A stretch of 64,000 nucleotides of DNA from Calditrichota bacterium (GTDB taxonomy: Bacteria > Calditrichota > Calditrichia > Calditrichales > J004). The notes beneath the pieces are model-generated. The model did not search any database. It saw only the letters and a list, made by a program, of their open reading frames with translations, and had not been told where the DNA came from. The stretch is taken from assembly GCA_013112635.1 (NCBI GenBank), contig JABFGF010000002.1, positions 905,607-969,606 of the forward strand. Direction: 5' to 3'. A program made the position numbers and the translations under genes. Positions 53,097 to 61,076 of the stretch are shown one piece after another; the stretch's first letter is position 1; every line of letters starts with the position of its first letter.

Positions 53097-53762
53097 CTAT
53101 TGTGTCACTTTTTTGAAATACGAATTAAACGGTTTCCCAGCCAAATATAACTCGTAGATTTGATCTGCCAGGTTTTCACTAAGCAGAACGTCGAGGTCAA
53201 GCGTTGCTCCATAGTAAAAAGTTTTATTAAAAAGAATAGGCAGCTTTTCTGCGGCATCCATAAACTCTTTTGGCAATCGTTTGTTTTTCTGACCCAGCAA
53301 TTCTCCGAAATTGGTAATAAAAGATATTGCCTTTACCACTTTATTAAACTCAGCAGGATCCTTCATGATCGCTGTACGCACTTTTAGTAGTTGATCTTTT
53401 TCAACATGATGCGCCCCCCCATAAACCTGAACACCATTCGGGCTGAATTCAAAATAAATCCCTGGCGTTGAAAAATCCTTTCTGCCACCTGGAGAGATAA
53501 CTGCCGAAACATTGGTCTTATAGGGCGTTTTATCTTTTGCAAAACGGATATCGCGGTTTATTCTGAAGATAGCCTCTTTGGGTTGGATTGCCACAGAGGG
53601 GTCATCTTTTTGAATTCGGCCAATCATTTCCGCAACAAAGTCATGAAAGGGTTCTTTAACCATTTTCTCATAGCGTTTTTTATTTTCATGAAACCATTCT
53701 TTATTGTTATTTGCTTTTAGTTCTAAAAAGAAAGCTACAAAATCATTTTCAAACCAAGGCAT
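53097..53762 (-). CDS. DUF2461-family protein
   Basis: A 221-aa protein (ATG at 53762, preceded by GGAGGG; the frame also opens four codons earlier in a TAATG overlap with the hydrolase stop). It shows the DUF2461 hallmarks: FFLELKANNNKEWFHENKKRYEKMV, RINRDIRFAKDKTPYKTN and FSPNGVQVYGGAH. The family is of unknown function and widespread. Translational coupling to the dehalogenase-like gene is evident. Confidence 0.88.
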   Translation of the reverse strand: MPWFENDFVAFFLELKANNNKEWFHENKKRYEKMVKEPFHDFVAEMIGRIQKDDPSVAIQPKEAIFRINRDIRFAKDKTPYKTNVSAVISPGGRKDFSTPGIYFEFSPNGVQVYGGAHHVEKDQLLKVRTAIMKDPAEFNKVVKAISFITNFGELLGQKNKRLPKEFMDAAEKLPILFNKTFYYGATLDLDVLLSENLADQIYELYLAGKPFNSYFKKVTQ

Positions 53763-53773
53763 CGATCCCTCCA

Positions 53774-54646
53774 TTATTTTTTATTAATAAAATCATCTAT
53801 TAGCGGGCAAATTTCGGAAGCCAGCTCTTCCTGTACAAAATGGCCTACATCCTCTAGTTTTTTTACAGTATGCTTTTTAAGCAGGTCTTCCCATTTGTTC
53901 AATTCATTTTCGCGGAAAGCAATATCTTTCATTCCCCACAAGATAAGAGACGGTTTATCTGCAATCTTTTCCCTTTGAGACCACAGTTTCTCTAACCAAT
54001 CATTTGATCCGATTATTTCTTTTGGAAAAACCCAGCTGCCTTTTCTATGTGCTGGTGTATCCAATGGATTTAGGTAATGGCTGTGAATTTCTTTGGTGAG
54101 CTTTGAAGTATCGCCATAGGCTTTTTTCATCACGACTTTTGCAAAAAAATTAAAATTCCTAATCAGGAACTGTCCAATTGTACCACCCATAAATCCACTA
54201 AATTTTTCATAATGTGGGTCTCCTTTAGCAGGCCAAACCCAAGTATTCATAATAACCAGGTTCTTTATTTTTTGTGGGTGCTTTAATGCGTACGAAAGCC
54301 CAATTGGTCCACCCCAATCCTGAACCACAAGTGTTATGTTTTCGAGGTCAAGGTTTTCAAGTAAAGCCTCAAGGTTTTCAGCATGTTGTTCCGGAAGATA
54401 AGACCAATCGTGTGGTTTGTCAGATAGCCCAAACCCAATATGATCCATTGCAATACACCTGTTATTGCCGGATAATCCTTTTATCATATGCCGGTATAAA
54501 TAAGACCAGGTTGGGTTGCCATGAACCATGACAATTGGGTCACCGCTACCTTCATCGACATAATGCATTTTACCAATATCATCCAAATCCAAAATTTTTG
54601 ATTTAAAAGGATAATCATTTCTGTCTAACCATTGGGGAGTATTCAT
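53774..54646 (-). CDS. Haloalkane dehalogenase-like alpha/beta hydrolase
   Basis: A 290-aa hydrolase. The oxyanion/halide segment HGNPTWSYLYRHM (Asn44 and Trp47) and the nucleophile VVQDWGGPIGLSYA (Asp110-Trp111) are the haloalkane dehalogenase arrangement, in which Asp replaces the usual serine. The catalytic histidine lies in LEDVGHFVQEE. It should cleave carbon-halogen bonds, though many HLD-like enzymes remain untested. It is upstream of the DUF2461 gene on the same strand and downstream of the hairpin at 54661-54687. Confidence 0.86.
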   Translation of the reverse strand: MNTPQWLDRNDYPFKSKILDLDDIGKMHYVDEGSGDPIVMVHGNPTWSYLYRHMIKGLSGNNRCIAMDHIGFGLSDKPHDWSYLPEQHAENLEALLENLDLENITLVVQDWGGPIGLSYALKHPQKIKNLVIMNTWVWPAKGDPHYEKFSGFMGGTIGQFLIRNFNFFAKVVMKKAYGDTSKLTKEIHSHYLNPLDTPAHRKGSWVFPKEIIGSNDWLEKLWSQREKIADKPSLILWGMKDIAFRENELNKWEDLLKKHTVKKLEDVGHFVQEELASEICPLIDDFINKK

Positions 54647-54660
54647 TTTTAACCTTATAA

Positions 54661-54687
54661 AACCTTCCGGTTTTGCGACCCGGAAGG
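54661..54687 (-). terminator. AACCTTCCGG hairpin, terminator of the VOC pair
   Basis: CCTTCCGG (54663-54670) and CCGGAAGG (54680-54687) form an 8-bp stem; on the minus strand TTTTATAA follows. It is a near-copy of the thyX/ferritin hairpin at 39001-39031, down to the GCGA loop region. Confidence 0.72.
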
Positions 54688-54700
54688 CATAATTAAGAAT

Positions 54701-55069
54701 CTACTTTGGAGAATGAAAGGCGATTTTATTTCCTTCTGTATCCATAAAAAAAGCCATATAACCAATCTCATCAGAGATTTTAGTTTTTGGCATAACCACT
54801 TTACCGCCAGCTTTTTCTACTCGTCCAAGCGGTGTTGAAAGATCTTCACCACCATTCAGATATACAACTGCTCCATCAGCAGAAGGTTTGTATCCTTCGC
54901 CTGTACATATCGAGCCGCCTACTTCACCGGGATCATTGCTTAAAAAGGCCATTTTAATCCCTTGCATTTCCATAGGTTGTAGGTCTGTGCCAAGAACAGA
55001 GCTATAAAAATTTACTGCCCTGTCATGATCGGTTGCAGGTATTTCAAACCAGTTGATTGCATTTGCCAT
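54701..55069 (-). CDS. VOC-family (glyoxalase-like) protein, tandem copy B
   Basis: A 122-aa protein starting at 55069, preceded by AAGGAG. It opens MANAINWFEIPATDHDRAVNFYSSVLG, the hallmark of the PhnB/glyoxalase-like VOC fold with paired beta-alpha-beta-beta-beta modules; metal or ligand residues include Glu in TEGNKIAFHS. Related to the next gene along its full length. The substrate is unknown. The longer frame back to 55129 carries no ribosome site. Confidence 0.9.
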   Translation of the reverse strand: MANAINWFEIPATDHDRAVNFYSSVLGTDLQPMEMQGIKMAFLSNDPGEVGGSICTGEGYKPSADGAVVYLNGGEDLSTPLGRVEKAGGKVVMPKTKISDEIGYMAFFMDTEGNKIAFHSPK

Positions 55070-55089
55070 TATATTTCTCCTTTTGTGTG

Positions 55090-55458
55090 TTATTGTTGTG
55101 AATGTAATGCTACACGATTGCCTTCGCAATCTTCAAAATGGGCAAAAAACCCATGTTCCCCAATGCTTGTTTTAGGTACCAGTGTTTTACCTCCCGATGA
55201 GTTAACATTTGAAAGTGTTCCTTCAATGTCATTTACACTAAAGTAAACAATTGACCCGGAATGTGAAGGTGTATATCCTTCGGCTTTGATTAAAGTTCCT
55301 GCTGACCCGCTTGCTTCAGGATCTATTGGAAAAAAAGCCATCTTCATTGGCCCCATTTCGTTAAGGTCCAGCTTTACATTAAATATACCTTCATAAAAAA
55401 TTTTTGCCCTGTCCAGGTCAGAAACAGGTATTTCGAACCAGTTAATTGCATTTGCCAT
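55090..55458 (-). CDS. VOC-family (glyoxalase-like) protein, tandem copy A
   Basis: A 122-aa paralogue of the neighbouring VOC protein, both exactly the same length and starting MANAINWFEIP. GGAGGAAATTTT precedes the ATG at 55458. Conserved blocks are GPMKMAFFPIDPE, EGYTPSHSGSIVYF and ENRVALHS-type C-termini (here CEGNRVALHSQQ). As the first gene of the pair it is the likely promoter-proximal copy. Substrate unknown; both could form a heterodimer. The two genes are 20 bp apart. Confidence 0.9.
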   Translation of the reverse strand: MANAINWFEIPVSDLDRAKIFYEGIFNVKLDLNEMGPMKMAFFPIDPEASGSAGTLIKAEGYTPSHSGSIVYFSVNDIEGTLSNVNSSGGKTLVPKTSIGEHGFFAHFEDCEGNRVALHSQQ

Positions 55459-55548
55459 AAAATTTCCTCCGTTTGGTTGGTTTATAATTGCAAAAAATTG
55501 TGGAACAAACATAGCAGAAATCAAAATAGCTTCAAATGATAAATCTTA

Positions 55549-55641
55549 AAAAACGTAAAAACCTATTTTTTTTATTTTTGCACGCAGGGCTTATATTGTT
55601 TAGTCTATTGGGGAAAACCACAAAAAAACGTAAAAGTCTAT
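55549..55641 (+). promoter_or_regulatory. Direct-repeat motif AAAAACGTAAAAxxCTAT upstream of and overlapping a start
   Basis: AAAAACGTAAAAACCTAT (55549-55566) and AAAAACGTAAAAGTCTAT (55624-55641) differ at two positions. The second copy ends in the ATG of the downstream gene. Such spacing and placement suggest a binding site or an unusual leader; there is no ribosome site in between. Confidence 0.4.
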
Positions 55642-57097
55642 GCTAAAAAAGACCCAGTTATTTTTTTTAATAAAATCGATGAGCAAAGCAGAGAAAAGGT
55701 ATTTCAAATTGTTTGTTTCATCAACAAGTGGAGATAATAATTACCTGTTGCTCTTTGATGAAATAGACAATCAAGTTGAATATGATGAAAAATCAATCAA
55801 AAAAAAATTTGCCGGTAAAGCATTCATAAAACAGCTTCATGTAACAAAAAACTATTTAAGCAATCTTATCCTGAAAAGCTTGCGCAATTATCATTCTAAA
55901 ATTTCTAAAGAAGCCGAATTAAAAGATTTACAGCGCAATGTGGAAATTCTTTTAAAGCGAGAGCTTTTTCAACAATGTCTGTTTAATGTTGAAAAGGGTA
56001 TTCTAATTGCTGAACAATATGAAAAATGGCCGGACCTCTTAAGTTTTCTCGAAATAAAAAGGACAATTCTGCGAAATAAAAAGGGTACGTCTGCAGCATT
56101 GGACGAACTCAATCAAATTAACAAATTGGAGCAATCTGTTTTAAACAAATTGATGCATACTTCCCGCTATTGGGATTTGACAGTAAATATGTTTTCAAAT
56201 TTTTCAGAACCGGAAAAACTGGAATCAAACTCATTGCTTCAAAATGAAAAACTTGCAGATTCCTTCCAGGCAAAAATGCTTTATCACTATGCTTGGCAGG
56301 CGGTACATTTCACAAAAAACAATTTACAGGAAACGCGTAAAACAATGGAAAAGGTAATCTTTTCCTGGGAAGAAAATGAACATCAGATTTATGAAAACCC
56401 GGCAGCATATTTAACGGCTTTAAACAATCTTGTTGGAATTGCTCTACAGGCAAAGCAATATGAATATGCCGAGCATATGATTTACAAAATACGCAGGGTT
56501 CCAATCCGTTATGGACTGAAAAGCAATAATCCGATTGCAGTTAAGGCGATGTTGCACAGCTATAATGTGGAGCTTGAAATGTATCGGGATACACGACAGG
56601 CCGACCGTGGTATTGAGGTTATCCCCAAAGTAAGAGAATTCCTGGAAGATAAATCATTAGATAGGCCAAAGTCTTATGAGCTTTTGCTATATTATCAGTT
56701 TTCAAGTTTGCATTATTTTAAAGAAAACTATGAAGAGGCTCTAAAATACTTAAATATAATTCTTGCCGGCAAGTATGCAAACACCCGTGATGATATTATG
56801 AGCTATGCTCATCTGTCTTTTTTGGTGATCCATTTTGAACTGGGCAATATGATTCTTTTAAGATATGCTGTTGAATCATGCAGAAGATTTTTAAAGAAAA
56901 AACGTGATCTTCAGGATTTTGAAAAAACGCTTCTATCTTTTTTTTCGAAGTTAAGTACAGTTCCCAAAGCTGAATATAAAGATCATTTTAAAAATCTAAA
57001 ATCGGGACTATTTGCAGGATTATCAGAAAAAGAGAAAAACAATATTTTAGATTATCTGAATTTTGAAGAATGGATTGAAAACAATCTAAACAAATAG
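55640..57097 (+). CDS. Helical-repeat protein of unknown function, Bacteroidota-type
   Basis: A 485-aa soluble, all-helical protein, probably of TPR-like repeats. It opens KKTQLFFLIKSMSKAEKRYFKLF, a phrase I recognise from conserved Bacteroidota-type hypothetical proteins. Later repeats include EEALKYLNIILAGKYANTRDD and ELGNMILLRYAVESCRRFLKK. No catalytic motif. The ATG is part of a direct repeat (AAAAACGTAAAAGTCTATG) and has no ribosome site, so the start may be unconventional. It is monocistronic. Function unknown. Confidence 0.78.
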   Translation: MLKKTQLFFLIKSMSKAEKRYFKLFVSSTSGDNNYLLLFDEIDNQVEYDEKSIKKKFAGKAFIKQLHVTKNYLSNLILKSLRNYHSKISKEAELKDLQRNVEILLKRELFQQCLFNVEKGILIAEQYEKWPDLLSFLEIKRTILRNKKGTSAALDELNQINKLEQSVLNKLMHTSRYWDLTVNMFSNFSEPEKLESNSLLQNEKLADSFQAKMLYHYAWQAVHFTKNNLQETRKTMEKVIFSWEENEHQIYENPAAYLTALNNLVGIALQAKQYEYAEHMIYKIRRVPIRYGLKSNNPIAVKAMLHSYNVELEMYRDTRQADRGIEVIPKVREFLEDKSLDRPKSYELLLYYQFSSLHYFKENYEEALKYLNIILAGKYANTRDDIMSYAHLSFLVIHFELGNMILLRYAVESCRRFLKKKRDLQDFEKTLLSFFSKLSTVPKAEYKDHFKNLKSGLFAGLSEKEKNNILDYLNFEEWIENNLNK

Positions 57098-57103
57098 ACT
57101 TTT

Positions 57104-57991
57104 TTAATTATTATGTTTGACGAACTCATAAATCATTTTTGAAACTTCCGCCATGGTTTTTACCGCGCCATCAGGGTCTTCCAAATTTTTGGAAAGCAGA
57201 ACCAGGACATATTTATTCCCATCTTCTAAAATTACAATTCCTGAGTCATGTCGAACACCGCTAATAGATCCTGTTTTATGGGCGACTTTAATACTTTTAG
57301 GAAGCAGCGCCGGGATAATCGAATTGTATTTTTGATCTAATAAAATGTCTGTCATTTTTTTAGAAGCCGATTTACTTACAGCGCGACCAGAAGCGATTTT
57401 TTCATAAATAGCCAGTAAATCTTTGGCAGTTGTTGTGTTGCTTAAACCAGCATTATAGGCTTTCATATCTTCAACACCACGCAAAACCTGAATAGTATTT
57501 GCCCCCATTTCGCGCATGGTTTGGGTAACTTTTTTTGCATCAAGAAACTCGATGACAATGTTTGTGGCCAGATTACTGCTGCGGATAATCATATCATAAA
57601 CAAGATCAGAAATTGTTTTTTTCTTTCCAATAAAATCATAAAGCCCCTCACCTCCATCACGGGAAATTTCTAAACTAAAACCGGATCCGTCGACAATGCT
57701 TTTAAACTCATTTTTTATTTCAAGTGAATCTGTAAGATTAAATTTTCCGCTTTCCGCTTGCTTAAAAACTTCAATCATTACCGGCGTTTTCATTGTACTG
57801 GCCGCGTGGAAAATTTCGTTTTCATTTAGAAAAAGTGAGATAGGGTTTTCTTCAATTGTTCTAAATGCCACGGCAAAATTTCCATTATGTTTGGCAAGTT
57901 TGCTCTTAATCTCTTCTTCCAGTTTTAAAGTGTTCTTTTCCATATTTATGATTCCCGTAAATGAAATAAAACTTAACAATATAATGAACAT
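57104..57991 (-). CDS. Class A-like beta-lactamase (serine hydrolase)
   Basis: A 295-aa protein with an N-terminal membrane/signal segment (MFIILLSFISFTG), AGGAGA before its ATG. Motifs in order: STMK (Ser65-Lys68), SSN for the SxN element (RSSNLATNI), a glutamate in the omega-loop region (RGVEDMKAYNAGL), and the KTG triad in AHKTGSISG. The combination marks a class A beta-lactamase-fold enzyme (PF13354). The E166 equivalent is placed six residues before an Asn rather than four, so activity on beta-lactams is likely but not certain. It starts 3 bp after the EamA gene's stop. Confidence 0.88.
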   Translation of the reverse strand: MFIILLSFISFTGIINMEKNTLKLEEEIKSKLAKHNGNFAVAFRTIEENPISLFLNENEIFHAASTMKTPVMIEVFKQAESGKFNLTDSLEIKNEFKSIVDGSGFSLEISRDGGEGLYDFIGKKKTISDLVYDMIIRSSNLATNIVIEFLDAKKVTQTMREMGANTIQVLRGVEDMKAYNAGLSNTTTAKDLLAIYEKIASGRAVSKSASKKMTDILLDQKYNSIIPALLPKSIKVAHKTGSISGVRHDSGIVILEDGNKYVLVLLSKNLEDPDGAVKTMAEVSKMIYEFVKHNN

Positions 57992-57994
57992 TTT

Positions 57995-58873
57995 CTATCT
58001 CCTGTTAACGATATAAACGCCACCAATAATTAAAGCCATGCCAACAAAATGAAGTGCGAAAAATTGTTCACCATCCAAAAATCCTATAAATAGCGCAACA
58101 ATGGGAATTATGTAAGTGACAGAACTTGCAACTACCGGAGAGGTCATTTTCAATAATCTAAAAAACAAAATTAGTGCTAATGCAGTGTTAACTATTCCAA
58201 GAATCGCAAGATAACCTAAAGCTTCAAGCGAGCCGGGTTGTGTTGAAAGCCGAGTGGTAAAATCTGTAAAAAAAAGATAAACTAAAGCCGGCGGCCCAAT
58301 AAAAAACAAAGCAAGCCCGGTTAACTGAACGGAAGGTACATCTGACAGATATCTTTTGATATAGTTAACATTAAATCCATATAAAAAAGAGGCTAAAATT
58401 ACAAAAAACACAAAGTAGTTGATTGTACCAAGAGCCCCGCTTTTATTTATTAAACTTAAACCGATTGATCCGGCCAGGCCAATTAAAATACCGGCCACTT
58501 GTTTTCGATAAATTTTTAAATGAAACAGGAAAATGCCAACCAGTAAAGTAAACAACGGAGTTAATGCATTTAGCACACCAGTAATTCCGCTTTCTAATTG
58601 AGTTTGCGCCTTGGCAAATAAAAATGCAGGGATTAAATTGCCGGTTAACCCGGAAATAAACAATTGCCAGCCATGAGGCTTTAAATATTTCTTTATGTGA
58701 AAAATTGCGGTTGGAAGTAAAACGATATAAGCGAATAAAATTCTAAGTAATGCAACCTGCTCAACGGAATAAACAAAAAGCCCTTTTTTTATCAGAATGA
58801 ATGAGCTGCCCCAGATTACGGAAGTAGCTAGTAAAAGTACGATGGCAAGTGTTCGCTGTTTTTTTTCTCCCAT
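57995..58873 (-). CDS. EamA/DMT-family transporter
   Basis: A 292-aa inner-membrane protein starting at 58873 (MGEKKQRTLAIVLLLATSVIWGSSFILIKKGL). Ten hydrophobic segments in two EamA halves, with the repeated motif TSVIWGSSF in the first half and a related segment later (VASSVTYIIPIVALFIG). DMT carriers move amino acids, nucleotides or other small metabolites; the substrate is unknown. Its ATG comes 1 bp after the stop of a truncated SDR, and the beta-lactamase gene starts 3 bp after its own stop, so the three are cotranscribed. Confidence 0.92.
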   Translation of the reverse strand: MGEKKQRTLAIVLLLATSVIWGSSFILIKKGLFVYSVEQVALLRILFAYIVLLPTAIFHIKKYLKPHGWQLFISGLTGNLIPAFLFAKAQTQLESGITGVLNALTPLFTLLVGIFLFHLKIYRKQVAGILIGLAGSIGLSLINKSGALGTINYFVFFVILASFLYGFNVNYIKRYLSDVPSVQLTGLALFFIGPPALVYLFFTDFTTRLSTQPGSLEALGYLAILGIVNTALALILFFRLLKMTSPVVASSVTYIIPIVALFIGFLDGEQFFALHFVGMALIIGGVYIVNRR

Positions 58874-58874
58874 C

Positions 58875-59090
58875 TTAACCGTTGCCGTAAACTTTAAAAA
58901 CAGGACCGTGTAAATCGGCAGCTTTTGAGGAGCATGCAAATTGTATCACATTTGTAATTGCTTTTGGAGTAACCCAAAGTGATGGGTGGACTGCGGCTGC
59001 AACAGAATAGCCATTTTTCAAAAACAATTCTTTAACAGCTTGCCCTAAATTACCCGAAGCTCCTGTTAGTAAAACTGTTTTGTTTTGCAT
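58875..59090 (-). pseudogene. Internally deleted short-chain dehydrogenase remnant
   Basis: A 71-aa ORF that joins the N-terminal dinucleotide motif of an SDR (TVLLTGASGNLGQAVKELFL) directly to an SDR C-terminal segment (WVTPKAITNVIQFACSSKAADLHG...VYGNG). The intervening catalytic region with SxxxYxxxK, roughly 130 codons, is absent while the frame is kept. It is most simply a deletion derivative of a full SDR gene. It may survive because the EamA gene starts 1 bp after its stop and may need its translation. Confidence 0.8.
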
Positions 59091-59171
59091 ATAATTAGTC
59101 CGGTAATTTTTGGGAATCTATTAAAAAAGAAAAATGCCTGGCATGACAAAACTAAGTTGTTATAAGAAACA

Positions 59172-59585
59172 CTATTCAATCAATATTAAAACTTTTACTG
59201 ATTTATCTACAAGGTCGCTGCTAACAAATCCAATTGAGCCTGGCGTTTTTGCAATGGTTTTTAACATCTCTTCTTCAGTTTCCAATACTTCTGGGGGATC
59301 GCCTTCTCCAAGCAACACCTTTTTTAACCAAATTGATTTCATGCGTGAAGAACTTTTTCCAATAAACTTATAGAATATGTCACGTACGCCGGGTTTTGGT
59401 TTTAAATCAAAAACAATCAAAGTAAAATCGTTCTCCCATTCACGGATGTCACCCGTATAAAAATCCAATAATTGACTTTTAGAAATAGAATCCACAGAAA
59501 CAGAGTTGTGGGCTATTACGGCTACTTGAGAATAGCCTTTTACAGATAGGAGTATAATAAAAACAAATAGAAAAATGCTTTTCAT
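59172..59585 (-). CDS. PstS-like periplasmic phosphate-binding-domain protein (short)
   Basis: A 137-aa exported protein (signal peptide MKSIFLFVFIILLSVKGYSQ). It keeps the segment SKSQLLDFYTGDIREWENDF (a typical PstS-like ligand-loop region) and ETEEEMLKTIAKTPGSIGFVS near the C-terminus, but is only half the length of PstS (about 320-350 aa): one lobe. It is 11 bp downstream of a porin-like gene, so the two form a pair. Whether it binds phosphate is unknown. Confidence 0.85.
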   Translation of the reverse strand: MKSIFLFVFIILLSVKGYSQVAVIAHNSVSVDSISKSQLLDFYTGDIREWENDFTLIVFDLKPKPGVRDIFYKFIGKSSSRMKSIWLKKVLLGEGDPPEVLETEEEMLKTIAKTPGSIGFVSSDLVDKSVKVLILIE

Positions 59586-59596
59586 TCTTTTACCAA

Positions 59597-60718
59597 TTAA
59601 AAGAAAACTGAGACTGCTAACGCATGATTACCAAAGTCAGCCGTTGGTCCAACATGATACTGATCGGTAAAAACTTTGGTTTTAAATTTGATAAGCGCAC
59701 TTTGGGCTTTTAGAGTGATACGATCGTTTAACATATAAGACACGCCGACTGTAGGAACGGAAAATGAAAAGTCAGCATTCGGTAAAAATTTTTCTCTGAT
59801 GTGCCAATAACTAAAATATGGATACCACTCATCAGTAATAAAATACCCAAGTGTTGCATAATAAAAAGTTTTGGTTAAATCTAATTGAGGAATATTTTCA
59901 TCATACAAAACTCTGATAAACTCTGACTTAAAATCAAAATTTCCGAATTCAAAGGAAATATCTGCGCCCAGCCGCATACGATGGACAAGTTTATTGATGG
60001 ATGAATCTTCTAAAAATATTTTAGGGCTAAACTTAACACCGGCAGCCTGGTCAGAGGTAAATGAAACACCCAGTTTAAAATTCTTTGTTCTAAACCCAAG
60101 CCGTGTACCGAATAAAAATGTGTCAGTTGTATCAAGGCCGGAAATTGCATTGCCTTCCCAGGTTTCAACATTTGGGCTGTTACCAAGGTAAGTTGCGTAG
60201 TCGATTTTAATTGAGCCAACTCTATGAAAACCATAGGCTTGGATAAAAGTTTTTTGGGGAACAAAGTCACTAATAGCAATTATTTCGGAATACGAATCCT
60301 CGTAAACTAAAGGCTTGGTTACATAAGGAACAAGCGGTGTCCTGTTTTTGATTTCATTAAAACTGTTAAAGATTGGAATTTGTAAACCAAGCTTCAGATT
60401 AAAATGATTCCCTTTTCGAAAACGAAGCCAGGCTTCTTCAACACTAAAAGCACCCCATTGCTTTACGGAAGTAAAATTATTAACAGCCTGAAAATTAATA
60501 AAAGCGCTCCAACTTTCTGCTATGTCTTTTTGGGCAATCAGGTTTAGTTGCTGCATATTAAATGATGATCTGCGGATTTGACTTCTGCTAGTCTTTTCAT
60601 ATACAAATGAATTTTGAAAATAGCCAAAAATGCGTAGAGGAGATTCTTCTGTTTGGGCAAAGGAAAACTGAAACAAAAAGATCATCAAGGTTAAAACACT
60701 AAATATTTTTATCATCAA
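59597..60718 (-). CDS. Porin-like outer-membrane beta-barrel
   Basis: A 373-aa protein with a signal peptide (MMIKIFSVLTLMIFLFQFSFAQ), then aromatic-rich alternating strands throughout (LRIFGYFQNSFVYEKTSRSQ...), ending DFGNHALAVSVFF with terminal phenylalanine. It reads as a 16-ish strand barrel of the Bacteroidota porin/alginate-export type, not further identified. Coupling to a PstS-like protein suggests a phosphate- or phosphorylated-compound-specific porin. Divergent from the putative small RNA and dacB region. Confidence 0.82.
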   Translation of the reverse strand: MMIKIFSVLTLMIFLFQFSFAQTEESPLRIFGYFQNSFVYEKTSRSQIRRSSFNMQQLNLIAQKDIAESWSAFINFQAVNNFTSVKQWGAFSVEEAWLRFRKGNHFNLKLGLQIPIFNSFNEIKNRTPLVPYVTKPLVYEDSYSEIIAISDFVPQKTFIQAYGFHRVGSIKIDYATYLGNSPNVETWEGNAISGLDTTDTFLFGTRLGFRTKNFKLGVSFTSDQAAGVKFSPKIFLEDSSINKLVHRMRLGADISFEFGNFDFKSEFIRVLYDENIPQLDLTKTFYYATLGYFITDEWYPYFSYWHIREKFLPNADFSFSVPTVGVSYMLNDRITLKAQSALIKFKTKVFTDQYHVGPTADFGNHALAVSVFF

Positions 60719-61076
60719 TAATTCCCATAGGTATTTTGGAGTGTTAAGCCCATAGTTTAATTAATAAACCTATTGAAATAAAGGAATATCCAATTTTATA
60801 AAAGTAGGGCTCTATATTGATTAATTAAACACTTATAATTTGAAATTGACGATGATCATAGATTTTGGGTTTCCGTATTATTTTATTATGTCATGAAAGT
60901 GAGATAAAAAAATCGGGCTCCCCCACGTCCGAAAAGTCTGCTCCCCCTAATGCAGACACCAAACCCGGTCAGTTTGGCCGGGTTTTATATCATACATAAT
61001 AAAAAATATTTTAGACTTGTCTTTATGTTTGATAGTTTTAAACGACTAATTAGAAAATCATGAAAGATGAAGAGAT
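60719..61076. other. Long intergenic region
   Basis: A 358-bp gap between the divergent porin and dacB genes. Apart from the structured stretch at 60911-60990 described separately, it is AT-rich and I found no ORF with a ribosome site. A GAAGAG site precedes the dacB ATG. Confidence 0.55.
60911..60990 (+). ncRNA. Candidate small RNA with C-rich loops and a terminator
   Basis: Within about 80 bp: a 4-bp stem TCGG/CCGA enclosing CTCCCCC (60913-60932), a perfect stem GTCTGC (60936-60941)/GCAGAC (60952-60957) enclosing TCCCCCTAAT, then a terminator stem AAACCCGG (60961-60968)/CCGGGTTT (60978-60985) followed by TTTTATAT. No plus-strand gene lies upstream to explain the terminator. Loops with UCCCCC are the type that small RNAs use to pair with ribosome-binding sites. 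On the minus strand the same region ends in a T7 tract, so the strand is not certain. Confidence 0.4.

Noticed and set aside
55070..55129. Extended start of the second VOC gene
   Set aside because: The extra residues (MRRQSCSITFTTITHKRRNI) precede a good AAGGAG-ATG; the shorter 122-aa form matches its tandem partner in length.
59134..59150. ATGCCTGGCAT palindrome as a terminator of the PstS-like gene
   Set aside because: The stem is 5 bp with a one-base loop; too small to be stable.
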